Source of the DNA: Streptomyces sp. MRC013
Lineage (GTDB): Bacteria > Actinomycetota > Actinomycetes > Streptomycetales > Streptomycetaceae
Assembly: GCF_023614235.1 (NCBI RefSeq)
Contig: NZ_CP094264.1
Location: forward strand, 186,001-250,000
Length of the DNA: 64,000 bases
Direction: 5' to 3'
Position numbers and translations under genes: made by a program. Positions 36,682 to 45,652 of this stretch are shown here, piece by piece. The notes below the pieces were generated by a model that worked only from the letters and a program-made list of their open reading frames with translations, was not told the DNA's origin and did not search any database. Numbering within the stretch: position 1 is the stretch's first letter; each line of letters begins with the position of its first letter.

Positions 36682-36852
36682 CTACCAGCGGTACCAGCGG
36701 CCCCGCGTGCCACCGGCTCCCGCCGAGCGCATGACGAAGCCCAGCAGCCACACCACCAGCACGATGACCGCGACCCACCACAGCGCTTCGATCGCGAAGC
36801 CCGCGCCGAACAGGAGCAGGATCAGGAGAAGGACCAAGAGCAAAGGAACCAT
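36682..36852 (-). CDS. Small hydrophobic membrane protein
   Basis: 56 aa, ATG 36852, GGAGG upstream. Starts VPLLLVLLLILLLFGAGFAI and continues EALWWVAVIVLVVWLLGFVM, two membrane-spanning stretches, then a basic aromatic tail ending RGRWYRW. This is the familiar short hydrophobic protein family of Streptomyces with unknown function. It ends in a 29-bp perfect hairpin terminator. Confidence 0.85.
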   Translation of the reverse strand: MVPLLLVLLLILLLFGAGFAIEALWWVAVIVLVVWLLGFVMRSAGAGGTRGRWYRW

Positions 36853-37606
36853 GATTATCAGCCTCCGCTCCCCGTGTGCCCCGCCCCGGCGCGCACACAC
36901 GTCCGCGTCGGAGTGGGACCTCCTTCCGGCGTACCGGACCGTCGGCGCCGCCGGCAGGCGGCGCCGGAGCGCGGGCGACCGGCTGGTCGGCCTCCTGGTG
37001 GCCGCGGTCCCGGCCGTCGCCGTGGTGGTGGCCCTCGTGAACTGGCTGCCGGCCCACTGGTGGGTCCTGGCCGTCACCGGTGGGCTCGCGGCGGCGACCG
37101 GCGGCGGTTGGCTCTACCGCAGCCGGCAGCGCGCGCTGGGAGGCGGTGCGTGCGCGGGGCCTGCGTTACGGGCTGGTCCAGCTGGACGGCCTGCACCATG
37201 CCCGGTTCGAAGAAGCGGTGCGGGACCTGATGCGCCGTGACGGCTGCCGGGACGCGGTCCGGGTCGGGGGCGGCGGCGACCTGGGCGCCGACGTGAAGGC
37301 CACCGACCCCTACGGCAGGCGCTGGGTGATCCAGTGCAAGCACCGCGGCGAGGGCCCGGCCGGTTCCGCCGTGGGCACTCCGGACCTGCAGGTCCTCAAC
37401 GGCACCGCCCGTCAGGTCCACGGCGCCGACGTCGCGGTGATCGTGACCGACGGCCGGGTCACCGCGCCCGCCGTCGCCTTCGCCCGGCAGCAGCGCCTCC
37501 ACGTGGTCGACCGCCGCACCCTCGGGGTGTGGGCGTCCGGCTCGCGCCCCCTGTGGGAACTGCTGCGGGCCGTCCCCCGCCCCGCCGGCCGACCGCCCTG
37601 TCCTGA
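36851..37606 (+). CDS. Membrane-anchored Mrr-like restriction endonuclease, frameshifted
   Basis: Reconstructed from two or three frames; the start is uncertain (36851 is the earliest plausible ATG, with weak AAAGGA; the region overlaps the divergent gene's start). Two N-terminal membrane segments (LVGLLVAAVPAVAVVVALVN; HWWVLAVTGGLAAATGGGWL) are followed, after a one-base break near 37139, by WEAVRARGLRYGLVQLDGLH. The Mrr catalytic domain follows: HHARFEEAVRDLMRRDGC, GGGGDLGADVKATD, WVIQCKHR (PD-(D/E)xK Asp and QxK) and DVAVIVTDGRVTAPAVAFAR. An indel at C5 37574-37578 would give the ending RAVPPPRRPTALS at 37606. Without it the frame runs to 37895 through low-complexity Pro/Arg sequence. Confidence 0.75.
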
Positions 37607-37891
37607 GCCCCCCCACGCCCCGGTCGGCCGTCGGCGCCGGCGACGCGAGGATTCGCCGCCCCCGACCCGGCCGGTACGACGGGTTGCGAACACCGCGGCC
37701 TCCACGTCCCCGGCCGCCGCGGTTCCACCGCCTCCGCCCCGGCCGCCGGCGCCCCGCGGCCCCCGCGCAGCCCGGACACGCCCGGGTTCCGCGGGGCGGG
37801 GACGGGGCGGCGTGCCGAAGGGCGGGGCGCCGAGGCCCGGCGGCCGCGGACGCCGCCGGGACGGGCCGCCCGCGGTGGGAGGATCGACTCC

Positions 37892-38434
37892 ATGACGACT
37901 GTGCACGGTGACTTCGAGCTGACCATGGACGAACTGCGGGTCGTGGCGCGCTACGCGGCGGAGAGCGCCTCGGAGGTCCTCCCCGTCTTCGAGGAGGCCG
38001 TGCCCGGTGACCTCCGCCCCCGCGCGGCCCTCGACGCCGCCTGGGAGTTCGTCGGCGGCGCGAGGAGGACCAGGTTGCAGCGCGTCACCTCGCTGGACGC
38101 GCACCGGGCCGCCGGGGAGGCGGGCACCGAGGCGGCACGGCTCGCCGCACGGTCCGCCGGCGACGCCGCGTCCGCCGCCTACCTCCACCCGATAGCGCGA
38201 GCCACCCAGGTGGGTCACATCCTGCGCGCCGCCGCGAGTGCCGCGCGCGTCGCCGAACTGAACGCGCACGGCGACCCCGAGGCCGGAAGGGAAATGATCG
38301 AACGGGCCCGGCGGCGCGCCACGCCGGAACTGATCGCCGTCCTCTCCCGCTACCCTCCCGCGCCGACCGCCGGAAAGAACCGCGTCGCACGGCTCATGAG
38401 CGCCCTGGACGCCTCACTGCGCGCCTCCGGCTGA
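37892..38434 (+). CDS. Putative immunity protein, Imm5-like helical family
   Basis: 180 aa, ATG 37892. All-helical: HGDFELTMDELRVVARYAAE, VLPVFEEAVPGDLRPRAALD, AAWEFVGGARRTRLQRVTSL, AAYLHPIARATQVGHILRAA, ATPELIAVLSRYPPAPT. The block RPRAALDAAWEF plus AYLHP..KATQ-type sequence is characteristic of the Imm5-like putative immunity family, often mislabelled exonuclease SbcC in Streptomyces. There is no nuclease or ATPase motif, so the SbcC label would be wrong. No cognate toxin is seen next to it; the Mrr-like nuclease is the only neighbour on the same strand. Confidence 0.75.
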   Translation: MTTVHGDFELTMDELRVVARYAAESASEVLPVFEEAVPGDLRPRAALDAAWEFVGGARRTRLQRVTSLDAHRAAGEAGTEAARLAARSAGDAASAAYLHPIARATQVGHILRAAASAARVAELNAHGDPEAGREMIERARRRATPELIAVLSRYPPAPTAGKNRVARLMSALDASLRASG

Positions 38435-38955
38435 AGGCCGGGCAGGTGGCGCGGGCGCGCGGGGCGGGATCCCCGCCCCGGGAGCGACCGGGCACGGGAG
38501 CCCTGCGGGAGCCCGGGGCCGAGCGTGTTCCCGCGGGTCGCCGTGGACGGGGCTCCCACCGGACGCCCCGGCCGCGCGGGGAGACGGGGCCTGACCCGTC
38601 CGCGCCCCGCACCGGGCGGCCGGCGCGGACCGGGTGCGCGGGGGAGCCGGCCGTTCACCGGGAGCCGGTGGGCCGGCTCGGAGCCCGGCGCCGGGCGGAG
38701 TGCCGCAGGGGCTTCGGGGGCGGACCGGCACCCGCGTCAGGGCCCGGACCGGGGAACGGGGCTCGCGCCGACCCGCCGGTGCCGGGACCGGCCCCCGCCG
38801 GCCCCGGGAGACCGGCTCCGCAGCCATCGGCTCCGGGGGACCGGCCTCCGCGGTCGGAGCGGATCCCGTGGTCACCGGCTCGGCTCGGCCCCCGTACCGC
38901 CGCTCCCCGAGGACCTGCGCCCGGTCGGCCGGGCGCCGCGGCCGTCCCCGTGCGG
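38435..38955. other. Intergenic region without a supported gene
   Basis: About 520 bp between the convergent ends of the Imm5-like and ECF sigma genes. Frames are Arg/Gly/Pro-rich and show no domain. There are imperfect direct repeats of the type GACCGGCTCCG / GACCGGCCTCCG around 38810-38870. No anti-sigma factor gene is visible here, although one would be expected beside many ECF genes. Confidence 0.5.
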
Positions 38956-39597
38956 TCAGCAGGACGGTCCGAGGGGAACGTCCCGGGGGAGGGGCTCCGC
39001 CGCGGGGCCCTGCCCGATCCGGCGGCGCAGGACGTGCAGGCCCCTGCGGGCGTGGCTCTTGACCGTGCCCAGCGGTATGCCGATCCGTGAGGCTATCTGG
39101 CTCTGGGTGAGGTCCTCGTAGTAGGCCATGCGCAGTACCTGGCGCTGCCGGGGCGGCAGCCGCGCGAGCTCGCCGGCGAGGAGGACGCGGTCCAGCACCG
39201 CGTCCGGTGTCGTGTCCCCGTCCGGGGGGACCGTCGTGTCCGGGACGCGGGCCGCCGCCTCGGCGAGCCGCAGGCGCCGGGTCCGCGCTTCGAGCGCGTC
39301 CGCGATCTTGCGGCGGGTGATGCCGGTCAGCCATGCGCCGAGCGGGCCGCGCTCCGGGCGGAACCCCGCCCGGCCGCGCCAGGCGGCGACGAAGACCTGC
39401 TGGGCGACGTCCTCCGCCTCCCGGGCGTCGCCGAGCGAGCGGGCGGCCATCGCGTGGACCAGAGGGCTCCACCGCCGGTAGGCCGCCTCGAAGGCGCACT
39501 CGTCGGAGCCGAGGGGGCGGTGCCCCGGATCCGCCTCGCAGGGCGCCTCCCCCACGGGGGGCACCGTGCGGTCCGCGGGGCCGGTGATCGTGCTCAT
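38956..39597 (-). CDS. ECF (sigma-70 family) RNA polymerase sigma factor, possible carotenoid-cluster regulator
   Basis: 213 aa, ATG 39597. Sigma region 2: FEAAYRRWSPLVHAMAARSL, GDAREAEDVAQQVFVAAWRG, LGAWLTGITRRKIADALEA. Sigma region 4: LARLPPRQRQVLRMAYYEDL, TQSQIASRIGIPLGTVKSHA, RRGLHVLRRR. The C-terminus after region 4 is about 17 aa, without a fused regulatory domain. Divergent from crtY with a 400-bp gap. In S. coelicolor the light-induced ECF factor LitS drives the crt genes from a nearby locus; an analogous role here is inference from position only, and no LitR or anti-sigma gene is in view. Confidence 0.88.
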   Translation of the reverse strand: MSTITGPADRTVPPVGEAPCEADPGHRPLGSDECAFEAAYRRWSPLVHAMAARSLGDAREAEDVAQQVFVAAWRGRAGFRPERGPLGAWLTGITRRKIADALEARTRRLRLAEAAARVPDTTVPPDGDTTPDAVLDRVLLAGELARLPPRQRQVLRMAYYEDLTQSQIASRIGIPLGTVKSHARRGLHVLRRRIGQGPAAEPLPRDVPLGPSC

Positions 39598-40004
39598 GGT
39601 CTCGTTCCTCCCGCGTCGGCCGCATGTGTGGAATCGGAGGCCATGCGCCGGTCGGCGCCCTCGGCCCGCGTGCCGGAACCCCCGTGCCCCGATCGGGGGC
39701 GCGCTAACGGGCAGATCCCCGCACGGTGCCGCGTACGCGCCGCCCGGCCGCGTGGAGGGCGAAGGCGGCCCGCCGTGGCCCCGGGGCCCGGCGGAGGCGC
39801 CCGGCCCGTGCCGCGGGGTCGGGCGTCCCCGGCGGCGGCCGCCCGCGCGGTCGCCGGGCGCCGGGCTCGCCCGATGGGGCTACGGCCGTCGGCGGCGCCT
39901 GGCTTCGGCGGCCGCGGCGTGGTCCGCTGGATCCCGTCCACCGCATCCACCGGCGTGCGGGCGGCCGAAGTACGGGTGTCGGGGAAACCGCGGCAGGGAG
40001 TGGG
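39598..40004. promoter_or_regulatory. Divergent promoter region between sigma factor and crtY
   Basis: About 400 bp without a supported gene; the long plus-strand frame continuing upstream of crtY is Arg/Pro/Ala-rich and non-conserved. Expected to contain promoters for the sigma gene (leftward) and the crtY operon (rightward). I could not identify confident -35/-10 elements. Confidence 0.5.
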
Positions 40005-41303
40005 ATGGACTTCGACGGAGTGCCCGGGCCGGTGCCCGGCGCGGACGGCGCCGGGCACCGTGGGGGCGCCCCGGCCCCCGGGGGGGCGCGGCAGGTGAGC
40101 GGCGGCCGGGGCGGGACGGACGTGGTGATCGTGGGCGGCGGGGCCTCGGGGCTGAGCCTGGCGCACCGCCTGGCCCGGGCCGGGGACGTCACCGTGACCG
40201 TGGTGGAGGCCCCGGACGGCCCGCTGCGCCCCGCCGAGCGCACCTGGTGCTACTGGGAGGAGGGGCCGGGCGAGTTCGACGGCGCGGTCGTCGCCTCCTG
40301 GTCCCGGCTGCGGGTCCACGGCCGGGACGGCGTCGCGGTCACCGCGGACCCGGCGCCGCTGCGCTACCGGATGCTGCGTTCGGCGTCCTTCGAGTCGCTG
40401 GTGCTCTCCGGTCTGGCCCGGCGCCCGGGGGCGCGGGTGGTCCGCGCGACGGCGCACGACGTGCGCGACGGGGTGCGCGGCGGGGCCGAGGTCCACTGCA
40501 CCGCGCCCGACGGCCGCGCGCTGGTCCTGCGGGCGCGGTACGCCTTCGACTCCCGGCCGCCCCGCCGGCTGCCGCCCGCCCGCACCACGCTCCTGCAGCA
40601 CTTCCGCGGCTGGTTCGTGCGCACCGCCGCCCCGCGCTTCGACCCGGGTGTCGCGGACCTGATGGACTTCCGCGTGCCGCAGCCGCGCCACGGGCTCGCG
40701 TTCGGCTACCTACTCCCCCTGGCACCCGACCGGGCGCTCGTGGAGTACACGGAGTTCTCCCGCGCCCCGCTCACCGCCGCCGCGTACGAGACGGCGCTGC
40801 GCCACTACACCGGTGAGGTGCTCCGGCTCGGCGCGCTGTCCGTGGAGTCGGCCGAGCAGGGGGTCATCCCCATGACCGACGCGCGCTTCCCCCGCCGTGC
40901 CGGGCGGGCCGTGTTCCGCATCGGCGCGGCGGGCGGCGCGACCCGGCCGGCGACCGGCTACACCTTCGCCGCCGTGCAGCGGCAGAGCCGGCAGGTGGCC
41001 CGCGCGCTGGGCGAGGGGGGCGAGGTCGTGCCGCCCCCGCACGGCCGGCGGGCCCTCGCCATGGACGCGGTGCTGCTCCGCGCGCTGGACACCGGCCGGG
41101 TGGACGGACCGGACTTCTTCACCGGCCTCTTCCGCCGCGTCCCGGCCGAACGCCTGCTGCGCTTCCTCGACGGGGCGACCTCCCCGTGGGAGGAGGTCGG
41201 CATCGGCCTGCGCACCCCCGTCGGCCCCATGCTCCGCACCGCCGCCGAGCTCCCCTTCCTGCGGCGCCGCACCACCCCCGGATCCGGAGAGGACCCCCTA
41301 TGA
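40005..41303 (+). CDS. crtY: Lycopene beta-cyclase (CrtY family)
   Basis: 432 aa if started at ATG 40005 (GGGAG 5 nt upstream); GTG 40095 directly before the FAD fold would give 402 aa and is also possible. Dinucleotide-binding motif DVVIVGGGASGLSLAHRLAR, then ERTWCYWEE, LRYRMLRSASFESLVLSGL, LLQHFRGWFVRTAAPRFDPG, DLMDFRVPQPRHGLAFGYLL, ALVEYTEFSRA and GVIPMTDARFPRRAG, typical of bacterial CrtY. Cyclises lycopene ends to beta-ionone rings, giving beta-carotene. Starts the plus-strand operon crtY-methyltransferase-crtU, all overlapping by 4 bp. Confidence 0.93.
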   Translation: MDFDGVPGPVPGADGAGHRGGAPAPGGARQVSGGRGGTDVVIVGGGASGLSLAHRLARAGDVTVTVVEAPDGPLRPAERTWCYWEEGPGEFDGAVVASWSRLRVHGRDGVAVTADPAPLRYRMLRSASFESLVLSGLARRPGARVVRATAHDVRDGVRGGAEVHCTAPDGRALVLRARYAFDSRPPRRLPPARTTLLQHFRGWFVRTAAPRFDPGVADLMDFRVPQPRHGLAFGYLLPLAPDRALVEYTEFSRAPLTAAAYETALRHYTGEVLRLGALSVESAEQGVIPMTDARFPRRAGRAVFRIGAAGGATRPATGYTFAAVQRQSRQVARALGEGGEVVPPPHGRRALAMDAVLLRALDTGRVDGPDFFTGLFRRVPAERLLRFLDGATSPWEEVGIGLRTPVGPMLRTAAELPFLRRRTTPGSGEDPL

Positions 41304-42034
41304 CGCTCCTGCGGGACCACGACCTGGCCACCGCCTTCGACCACGCCGCCCGCACCTACGACCGGCTGACGGCGGTCAACCCCGGCTACCGCACCGACCT
41401 GCGGCGCTCCGCGCGGCGCCTGCGGCTGCCGGGCGGAGGGGCGGGGCTGCACCTGCTGGACCTGGGGTGCGGCACCGGCGCCTCGACGCGGGCGCTGCTG
41501 GAGGCCGCCCCCCGCGCGCGGATCACGGCCGTCGACGCGTCGGCCGGCATGCTGCGGCGCGCCCTGGCCAAACCGTGGCCGCGGAACGTGCGCTTCCTGC
41601 ACCTGGCCGCCGAGGACCTCGCCCCGGGCCGCGCCGGGGACCCGTACGACGCGGTGTTCGCCGCGTACCTCTTCCGCAACGTCACCGACCCCGACGCCGT
41701 CCTCACCGCGGTGCGCGCCCTGCTGCGGCCCGGGGGGCGCCTGGCGGTGCACGAGTACTGCCTCGGCGGTTCCGCGTTCCACCGCGCGCTGTGGAACGCG
41801 GTCTGCCGGGCGGTGGTCATCCCGGCGGGGACGCTCACCGGGGACCGGGACCTGTACCGCCACCTGTGGCGCAGCGTGCTCGCCTTCGACTCCGCGCCCG
41901 CCTTCGCCGCCCGGCTCGCACGGGCGGGGTTCGACGGGGTGCGCGCGCTGCCGGTCGCCGGCTGGCAGACGGGGGTGGTGCACACGTTCCTCGCCGGGAG
42001 CGGCCGCCCGGGCGGCCCGGAGGAGGGCCGGTGA
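41300..42034 (+). CDS. SAM-dependent methyltransferase of carotenoid cluster (CrtT-like)
   Basis: 244 aa, ATG 41300 (ATGA overlap with crtY). SAM motif HLLDLGCGTGASTRALLEAA, then ITAVDASAGMLRRALAKPWP, YDAVFAAYLFRNVTDPDAVL and LRPGGRLAVHEYCLGGSAFH, resembling the UbiE/CrtT group. S. coelicolor has a methyltransferase gene crtT between crtY and crtU in the same order, so the equivalence is likely. The methylated product is not known with certainty. Confidence 0.88.
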   Translation: MTLLRDHDLATAFDHAARTYDRLTAVNPGYRTDLRRSARRLRLPGGGAGLHLLDLGCGTGASTRALLEAAPRARITAVDASAGMLRRALAKPWPRNVRFLHLAAEDLAPGRAGDPYDAVFAAYLFRNVTDPDAVLTAVRALLRPGGRLAVHEYCLGGSAFHRALWNAVCRAVVIPAGTLTGDRDLYRHLWRSVLAFDSAPAFAARLARAGFDGVRALPVAGWQTGVVHTFLAGSGRPGGPEEGR

Positions 42035-43590
42035 GCCCGGTCGCGCGGCGCCCGGGGGCCGCCCGCCGGGGCCGGGACCGGCGGGCGGAGGTGCTCCTGC
42101 CCGCCCCGGGCCGGGAGCGCCTGACCGGCGACCGGCCGAGCGCCGCCGTGGTCGGCGGCGGTATCGCCGGCCTCGCCGCGGCGACGGCGCTCGCCGAGCG
42201 CGGGGTGCGCGTCACGCTCTACGAGCGCGAGGAGACGCTCGGCGGGCGCGTCCGGGGGTGGCGCACCCGCCTGGCGGACGGCTCGGAGGCGACCATGAGC
42301 CGCGGTTTCCACGCCTTCTTCCGCCAGTACTACAACCTACGCGGCCTGCTCCGGCGGACGGACCCGGGCCTGGACCGGCTCGTACCGCTGCCGGACTACC
42401 CGCTGCGGCACCGCCGCGGCCTGACCGACGGGTTCGCCCGGGTCCCCCGCACGCCCCCGTGGAGCGCGCTCGGGTTCGCCGCGCTCAGCCCGACCTTCGG
42501 CTGGCGGGACCTCGCCGGTATGGACCCGCGCGCCGCGCTGCCGCTGTTCGACGTGCGCGTGCCCGAGGTGTACGAACGGTTCGACGGGGTGAGCGCGGCG
42601 GACTTCCTGGAGCGGATCCGGTTCCCCGAGGCGGCCCGCCACCTGGCGTTCGAGGTCTTCTCCCGCAGCTTCTTCGCCGATCCGCGCCACCTGTCGGCCG
42701 CCGAGCTGACGGTGATGTTCCACATCTACTTCCTCGGCTCCTCCGAGGGGCTGCTGTTCGACGTGCCGGGCGAGCCCTACCCGCAGGCGCTGTGGGAGCC
42801 GCTGGGCGGGTACCTGGAGGGGCTCGGCGCCGACGTGCGCACCGGGACGCCGGTGCGCGCCGTCCGCGCGGACGGCGCCGACCTGGTGGTGGAGACGGAC
42901 GGGGGGCGCGAACGGCACCGGGCGGTGGTGCTCGCGCCGGACGCCGGCGGGCTGCGCGCCCTGGTGGCGGCGTCTCCGGGGATCGGCGGCACCGCGTGGC
43001 GCGGGGACGTGGCGTCGCTGCGGGACGCGCCGCCGTTCCTCGTCTCGCGGCTGTGGCTGGACCGGCCGGTGCGCCGGGACCGGCCCGGGTTCCTCGGCAC
43101 CAGCGGCTACGGCGGTCTGGACAACGTCAGCGTCCTGGAGCGCTGGGAGGGCGAGGCGGCGCGCTGGGCCGCGCGCACCGGCGGTTCGGTGGTGGAGCTG
43201 CACGCGTACGCCGTCGATCCCGGCGCCGAGCGGAAGGACGTGCAGGACCGGCTGGTGGAGCGGCTGCACGAGGTGTACCCCGAGACGCGGGACGCGCGGA
43301 CCGTCGACGCGCGGCACGAGTGGCGGGCGGACTGCCCGTTGTTCCCCGTCGGCGCCCACCGCCGGCGCCCCGCCGTCCGCACCGCGCACCCGCGCGTGGT
43401 GGCGGCGGGCGACGCGGTCCGCTGCGACCTGCCGGTCGCCCTGATGGAGCGCGCGGCCACGACGGGGTTCCTCGCCGCCAACGCGCTCCTGGCCGGCTGG
43501 GGCGTGCGGGGGCAGGTGCTGTGGACGGTCCCCCGCTCGGGGCGGACCGCCGTGCTGCGGGCCCTCGCCGCACTGGCCGGGGAGGGCTGA
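42031..43590 (+). CDS. crtU: Carotenoid phi-ring synthase / beta-carotene desaturase-methyltransferase (CrtU)
   Basis: 519 aa, GTG 42031 (GTGA overlap). FAD fold at about residues 38-70: AAVVGGGIAGLAAATALAER, YEREETLGGRVRGWRT. Then RGFHAFFRQYYNLRGLLRRT, LTDGFARVPRTPPWSALGFA, SRSFFADPRHLSAAELTVMF, LFDVPGEPYPQALWEPLGGY and VAAGDAVRCDLPVALMERAA, all strong CrtU features. CrtU converts beta-rings of beta-carotene to aromatic phi-rings, yielding isorenieratene. Its stop faces the convergent Rieske/crtB/I/E operon across a 51-bp hairpin-containing gap. Confidence 0.93.
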   Translation: MSPVARRPGAARRGRDRRAEVLLPAPGRERLTGDRPSAAVVGGGIAGLAAATALAERGVRVTLYEREETLGGRVRGWRTRLADGSEATMSRGFHAFFRQYYNLRGLLRRTDPGLDRLVPLPDYPLRHRRGLTDGFARVPRTPPWSALGFAALSPTFGWRDLAGMDPRAALPLFDVRVPEVYERFDGVSAADFLERIRFPEAARHLAFEVFSRSFFADPRHLSAAELTVMFHIYFLGSSEGLLFDVPGEPYPQALWEPLGGYLEGLGADVRTGTPVRAVRADGADLVVETDGGRERHRAVVLAPDAGGLRALVAASPGIGGTAWRGDVASLRDAPPFLVSRLWLDRPVRRDRPGFLGTSGYGGLDNVSVLERWEGEAARWAARTGGSVVELHAYAVDPGAERKDVQDRLVERLHEVYPETRDARTVDARHEWRADCPLFPVGAHRRRPAVRTAHPRVVAAGDAVRCDLPVALMERAATTGFLAANALLAGWGVRGQVLWTVPRSGRTAVLRALAALAGEG

Positions 43591-43602
43591 CCGCGGGTCC
43601 CA

Positions 43603-43634
43603 CGCCGGGGAGGGGCGCGCCCGCCTCCCCGGCG
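43603..43634. terminator. Bidirectional terminator between convergent crt operons
   Basis: CGCCGGGGAGG (43603-43613), 10-nt loop, CCTCCCCGGCG (43624-43634): a perfect 11-bp stem placed 12 bp after the crtU stop and 7 bp from the Rieske gene stop on the other strand. Confidence 0.75.
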
Positions 43635-43641
43635 GGCGCGG

Positions 43642-44658
43642 TCAGCCGGGGAGGCGGCCCGCGTCGCGCAGTGCCCGGAGCCGTTCGGCGTAGGCCAGGT
43701 CGTCGCGCCAGAGCCGGCCGGCCGCCCGGCGCACCACCGGGCGCAGCAGCGGGGCAGCGGCCCGTGCCAGCGCGAAGCCGCGCCGGTCGGAGGCGGCGAC
43801 GACCGCCTCCACGACGGCGGTCCTCGGGCGGGGCGAGCCGGGCGCGGTGAGCGGGGTGGCGTGCGTCTCCACCACGGAGCCCGCCCCCTCGCCCCCGGTG
43901 ATGCGCATGACGACCGTGCGCGGCCCGGGGGCGGTGAACTCGGCCCGCACGGGGACGACGAGCCGCCCCGCCACCCGGAACGCCACCTCCACCGAGAACG
44001 CGTCCCGCCCGTCCTCCCGCGGCGCGTCCACGACGCGCAGGTCGACGAACGAGTACGGGTGGAACCACGAGCCGTGCCACGGGTCCAGCCGGTTGGCGAC
44101 CACGTCCCGCGGCTCGCACCGCCCCACCGCGGTGAACACGGCGTCCACCGCGCCGCCCGGCGCCGGGCGCTCCGGGACCGCGGGGCGCTCCAGCGGCTCC
44201 CCGCCGCCCGCCCCGTCCAGGCGGACCCAGACCAGCACCCCGTCGTCATGCGCCGGGAACGGCTCCCACCCGGCGGACGGGCGGCCGTCCAGGGCCAGTC
44301 CGTGCCAGTGGCACAGCAGCGTCCCGCAGACGACCCGGCCGTCGCGCAGCGGGGCGCCCAGGTGCGGACAGGCGCCCGGTCCCGCCCGCAGCCCGCCGTC
44401 CTCCGCCCGCCACAGGACGACCTCCACCCCGGCCACCGTCCTGCCGTACGGGCGGCCGGCCGCGACGTCCCGCGAGGCGCCGACGACGAACCAGTTGCCC
44501 GACGGCCTCGCGGCGGCCCGCGCGAGCGCGTCGGCGATCAGGGCCGGTTTCGCCTCCCGCCAGGTGGGCCGCTGCTCGTTCCAGCGCGGGGCCCGGCGGA
44601 TCCTCAGCGGAGGGGTCCAGCTGGTCCCGCCCCCGGTCCCGCCCCCGGTCGCGCTCAT
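43642..44658 (-). CDS. Rieske [2Fe-2S] protein of the carotenoid cluster (DUF5914-like)
   Basis: 338 aa, ATG 44658 overlapping the crtB stop (ATGA). Rieske cluster ligands: [11 protein letters not shown] and [15 protein letters not shown] (C-x-H and C-x-x-H). The rest, [60 protein letters not shown], is a START-like/oxygenase-related C-terminal domain without a clear mononuclear iron triad. In Streptomyces crt clusters a gene at this position follows crtB. It may hydroxylate or otherwise modify the carotenoid, but activity is not established by sequence. Confidence 0.85.
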   Translation of the reverse strand: MSATGGGTGGGTSWTPPLRIRRAPRWNEQRPTWREAKPALIADALARAAARPSGNWFVVGASRDVAAGRPYGRTVAGVEVVLWRAEDGGLRAGPGACPHLGAPLRDGRVVCGTLLCHWHGLALDGRPSAGWEPFPAHDDGVLVWVRLDGAGGGEPLERPAVPERPAPGGAVDAVFTAVGRCEPRDVVANRLDPWHGSWFHPYSFVDLRVVDAPREDGRDAFSVEVAFRVAGRLVVPVRAEFTAPGPRTVVMRITGGEGAGSVVETHATPLTAPGSPRPRTAVVEAVVAASDRRGFALARAAAPLLRPVVRRAAGRLWRDDLAYAERLRALRDAGRLPG

Positions 44659-45652
44659 CGGACGCACCCCTCCCGTTCCGTCGTCCCCCGGCCCGCCGGT
44701 GCGGGCGCGGGGGCCGCCGCCCGGGCGCGCACCCGGGCGGCCAGGACCTGTACGAGCCCGGCCGCGGCGGTGGCGGCCCGGCGCCGCCGGGGCACCGCCG
44801 AGCGGTGGTGCAGCACGGCGTAGCCGTCGTCGGCGATCGCGTCGAGGATGCCGCCGTACAGGACGCGGGCCGCGCGGATGCAGGGCCGCACGCGGGGGTC
44901 GAGCATGGCGATGCCCGGCTCGGCCTCCCGGTACACCCCCGCGTGAGGTGCTCGGCGGCGACGAGCGCGGCGCGGATCCGCCGGTCGCGGCGCCCGGTGC
45001 GGCGGCTCCACTCCAGCAGGGGGCGGTCCACGCCGTGGGCGGCGAGCAGGTCCGCGGGGAGGTAGACCCGGCCGCGGTCCAGGTCCTCCCCGACGTCCCG
45101 GAGGAAGTTGGTGAGTTGGAAGGCCACCCCGAGGGCCGCCGCGTGCGGGGCGGCCTCCTCGCGGGGGACGACCGTGCCGAGCACCGGCAGCATCTGCAGT
45201 CCGATCACGGCCGCCGAGCCGTGCATGTACGCGCGCAGGTCCGCGTAGGTCGGGTAGTCCGTGACGCTCAGGTCGCTGCGCATGGAGGCCATGAAGTCGG
45301 TGAACAGCCGGTGGTCGACGGCGTACCGGCCGGCGGTGTCCGCCACCGCGCGCACCACGGGTTCGCCGCCTCCGGTCCCGCGCAGCCCGTCGGCCAGGTC
45401 GTCCTCCAGGGCGCGCAGCCGCCGGTCGCGCTCCGCGGGGGTCAGCCTGCGGGCCAGGTCGTCGACGATGTCGTCGGCCCAGCGGGCGAAGCCGTACAGG
45501 GCGTGCACGGCGGGCCGGCGCTCGACGGGCAGCAGCCGGGTGGCGAGGAAGTAGGTCCTGCCGTGCCGGGCGTTGAGCTGCCGGCACCGCGTGTACGCCG
45601 CGCGCAGGACGGGGTCGGCGATCCCCGCCGCGTCCAGTTCACGACGGGTCAT
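44655..45652 (-). CDS. crtB: Phytoene synthase (CrtB), frameshifted near 44940
   Basis: ATG 45652; overlaps the end of crtI by 14 bp. [40 protein letters not shown] (first Asp-rich motif), [38 protein letters not shown] (second Asp-rich motif). After [10 protein letters not shown] one base is apparently missing around 44936-44944. The next frame gives [20 protein letters not shown] and [20 protein letters not shown], stopping at 44655 with the usual ATGA overlap. Condenses two geranylgeranyl diphosphates to phytoene. About 332 aa when joined. Confidence 0.92.

Noticed and set aside
37892..38434. Exonuclease SbcC
   Set aside because: The protein is 180 aa, all-helical, without the SbcC ATPase or nuclease motifs; it fits the Imm5-like putative immunity family instead.
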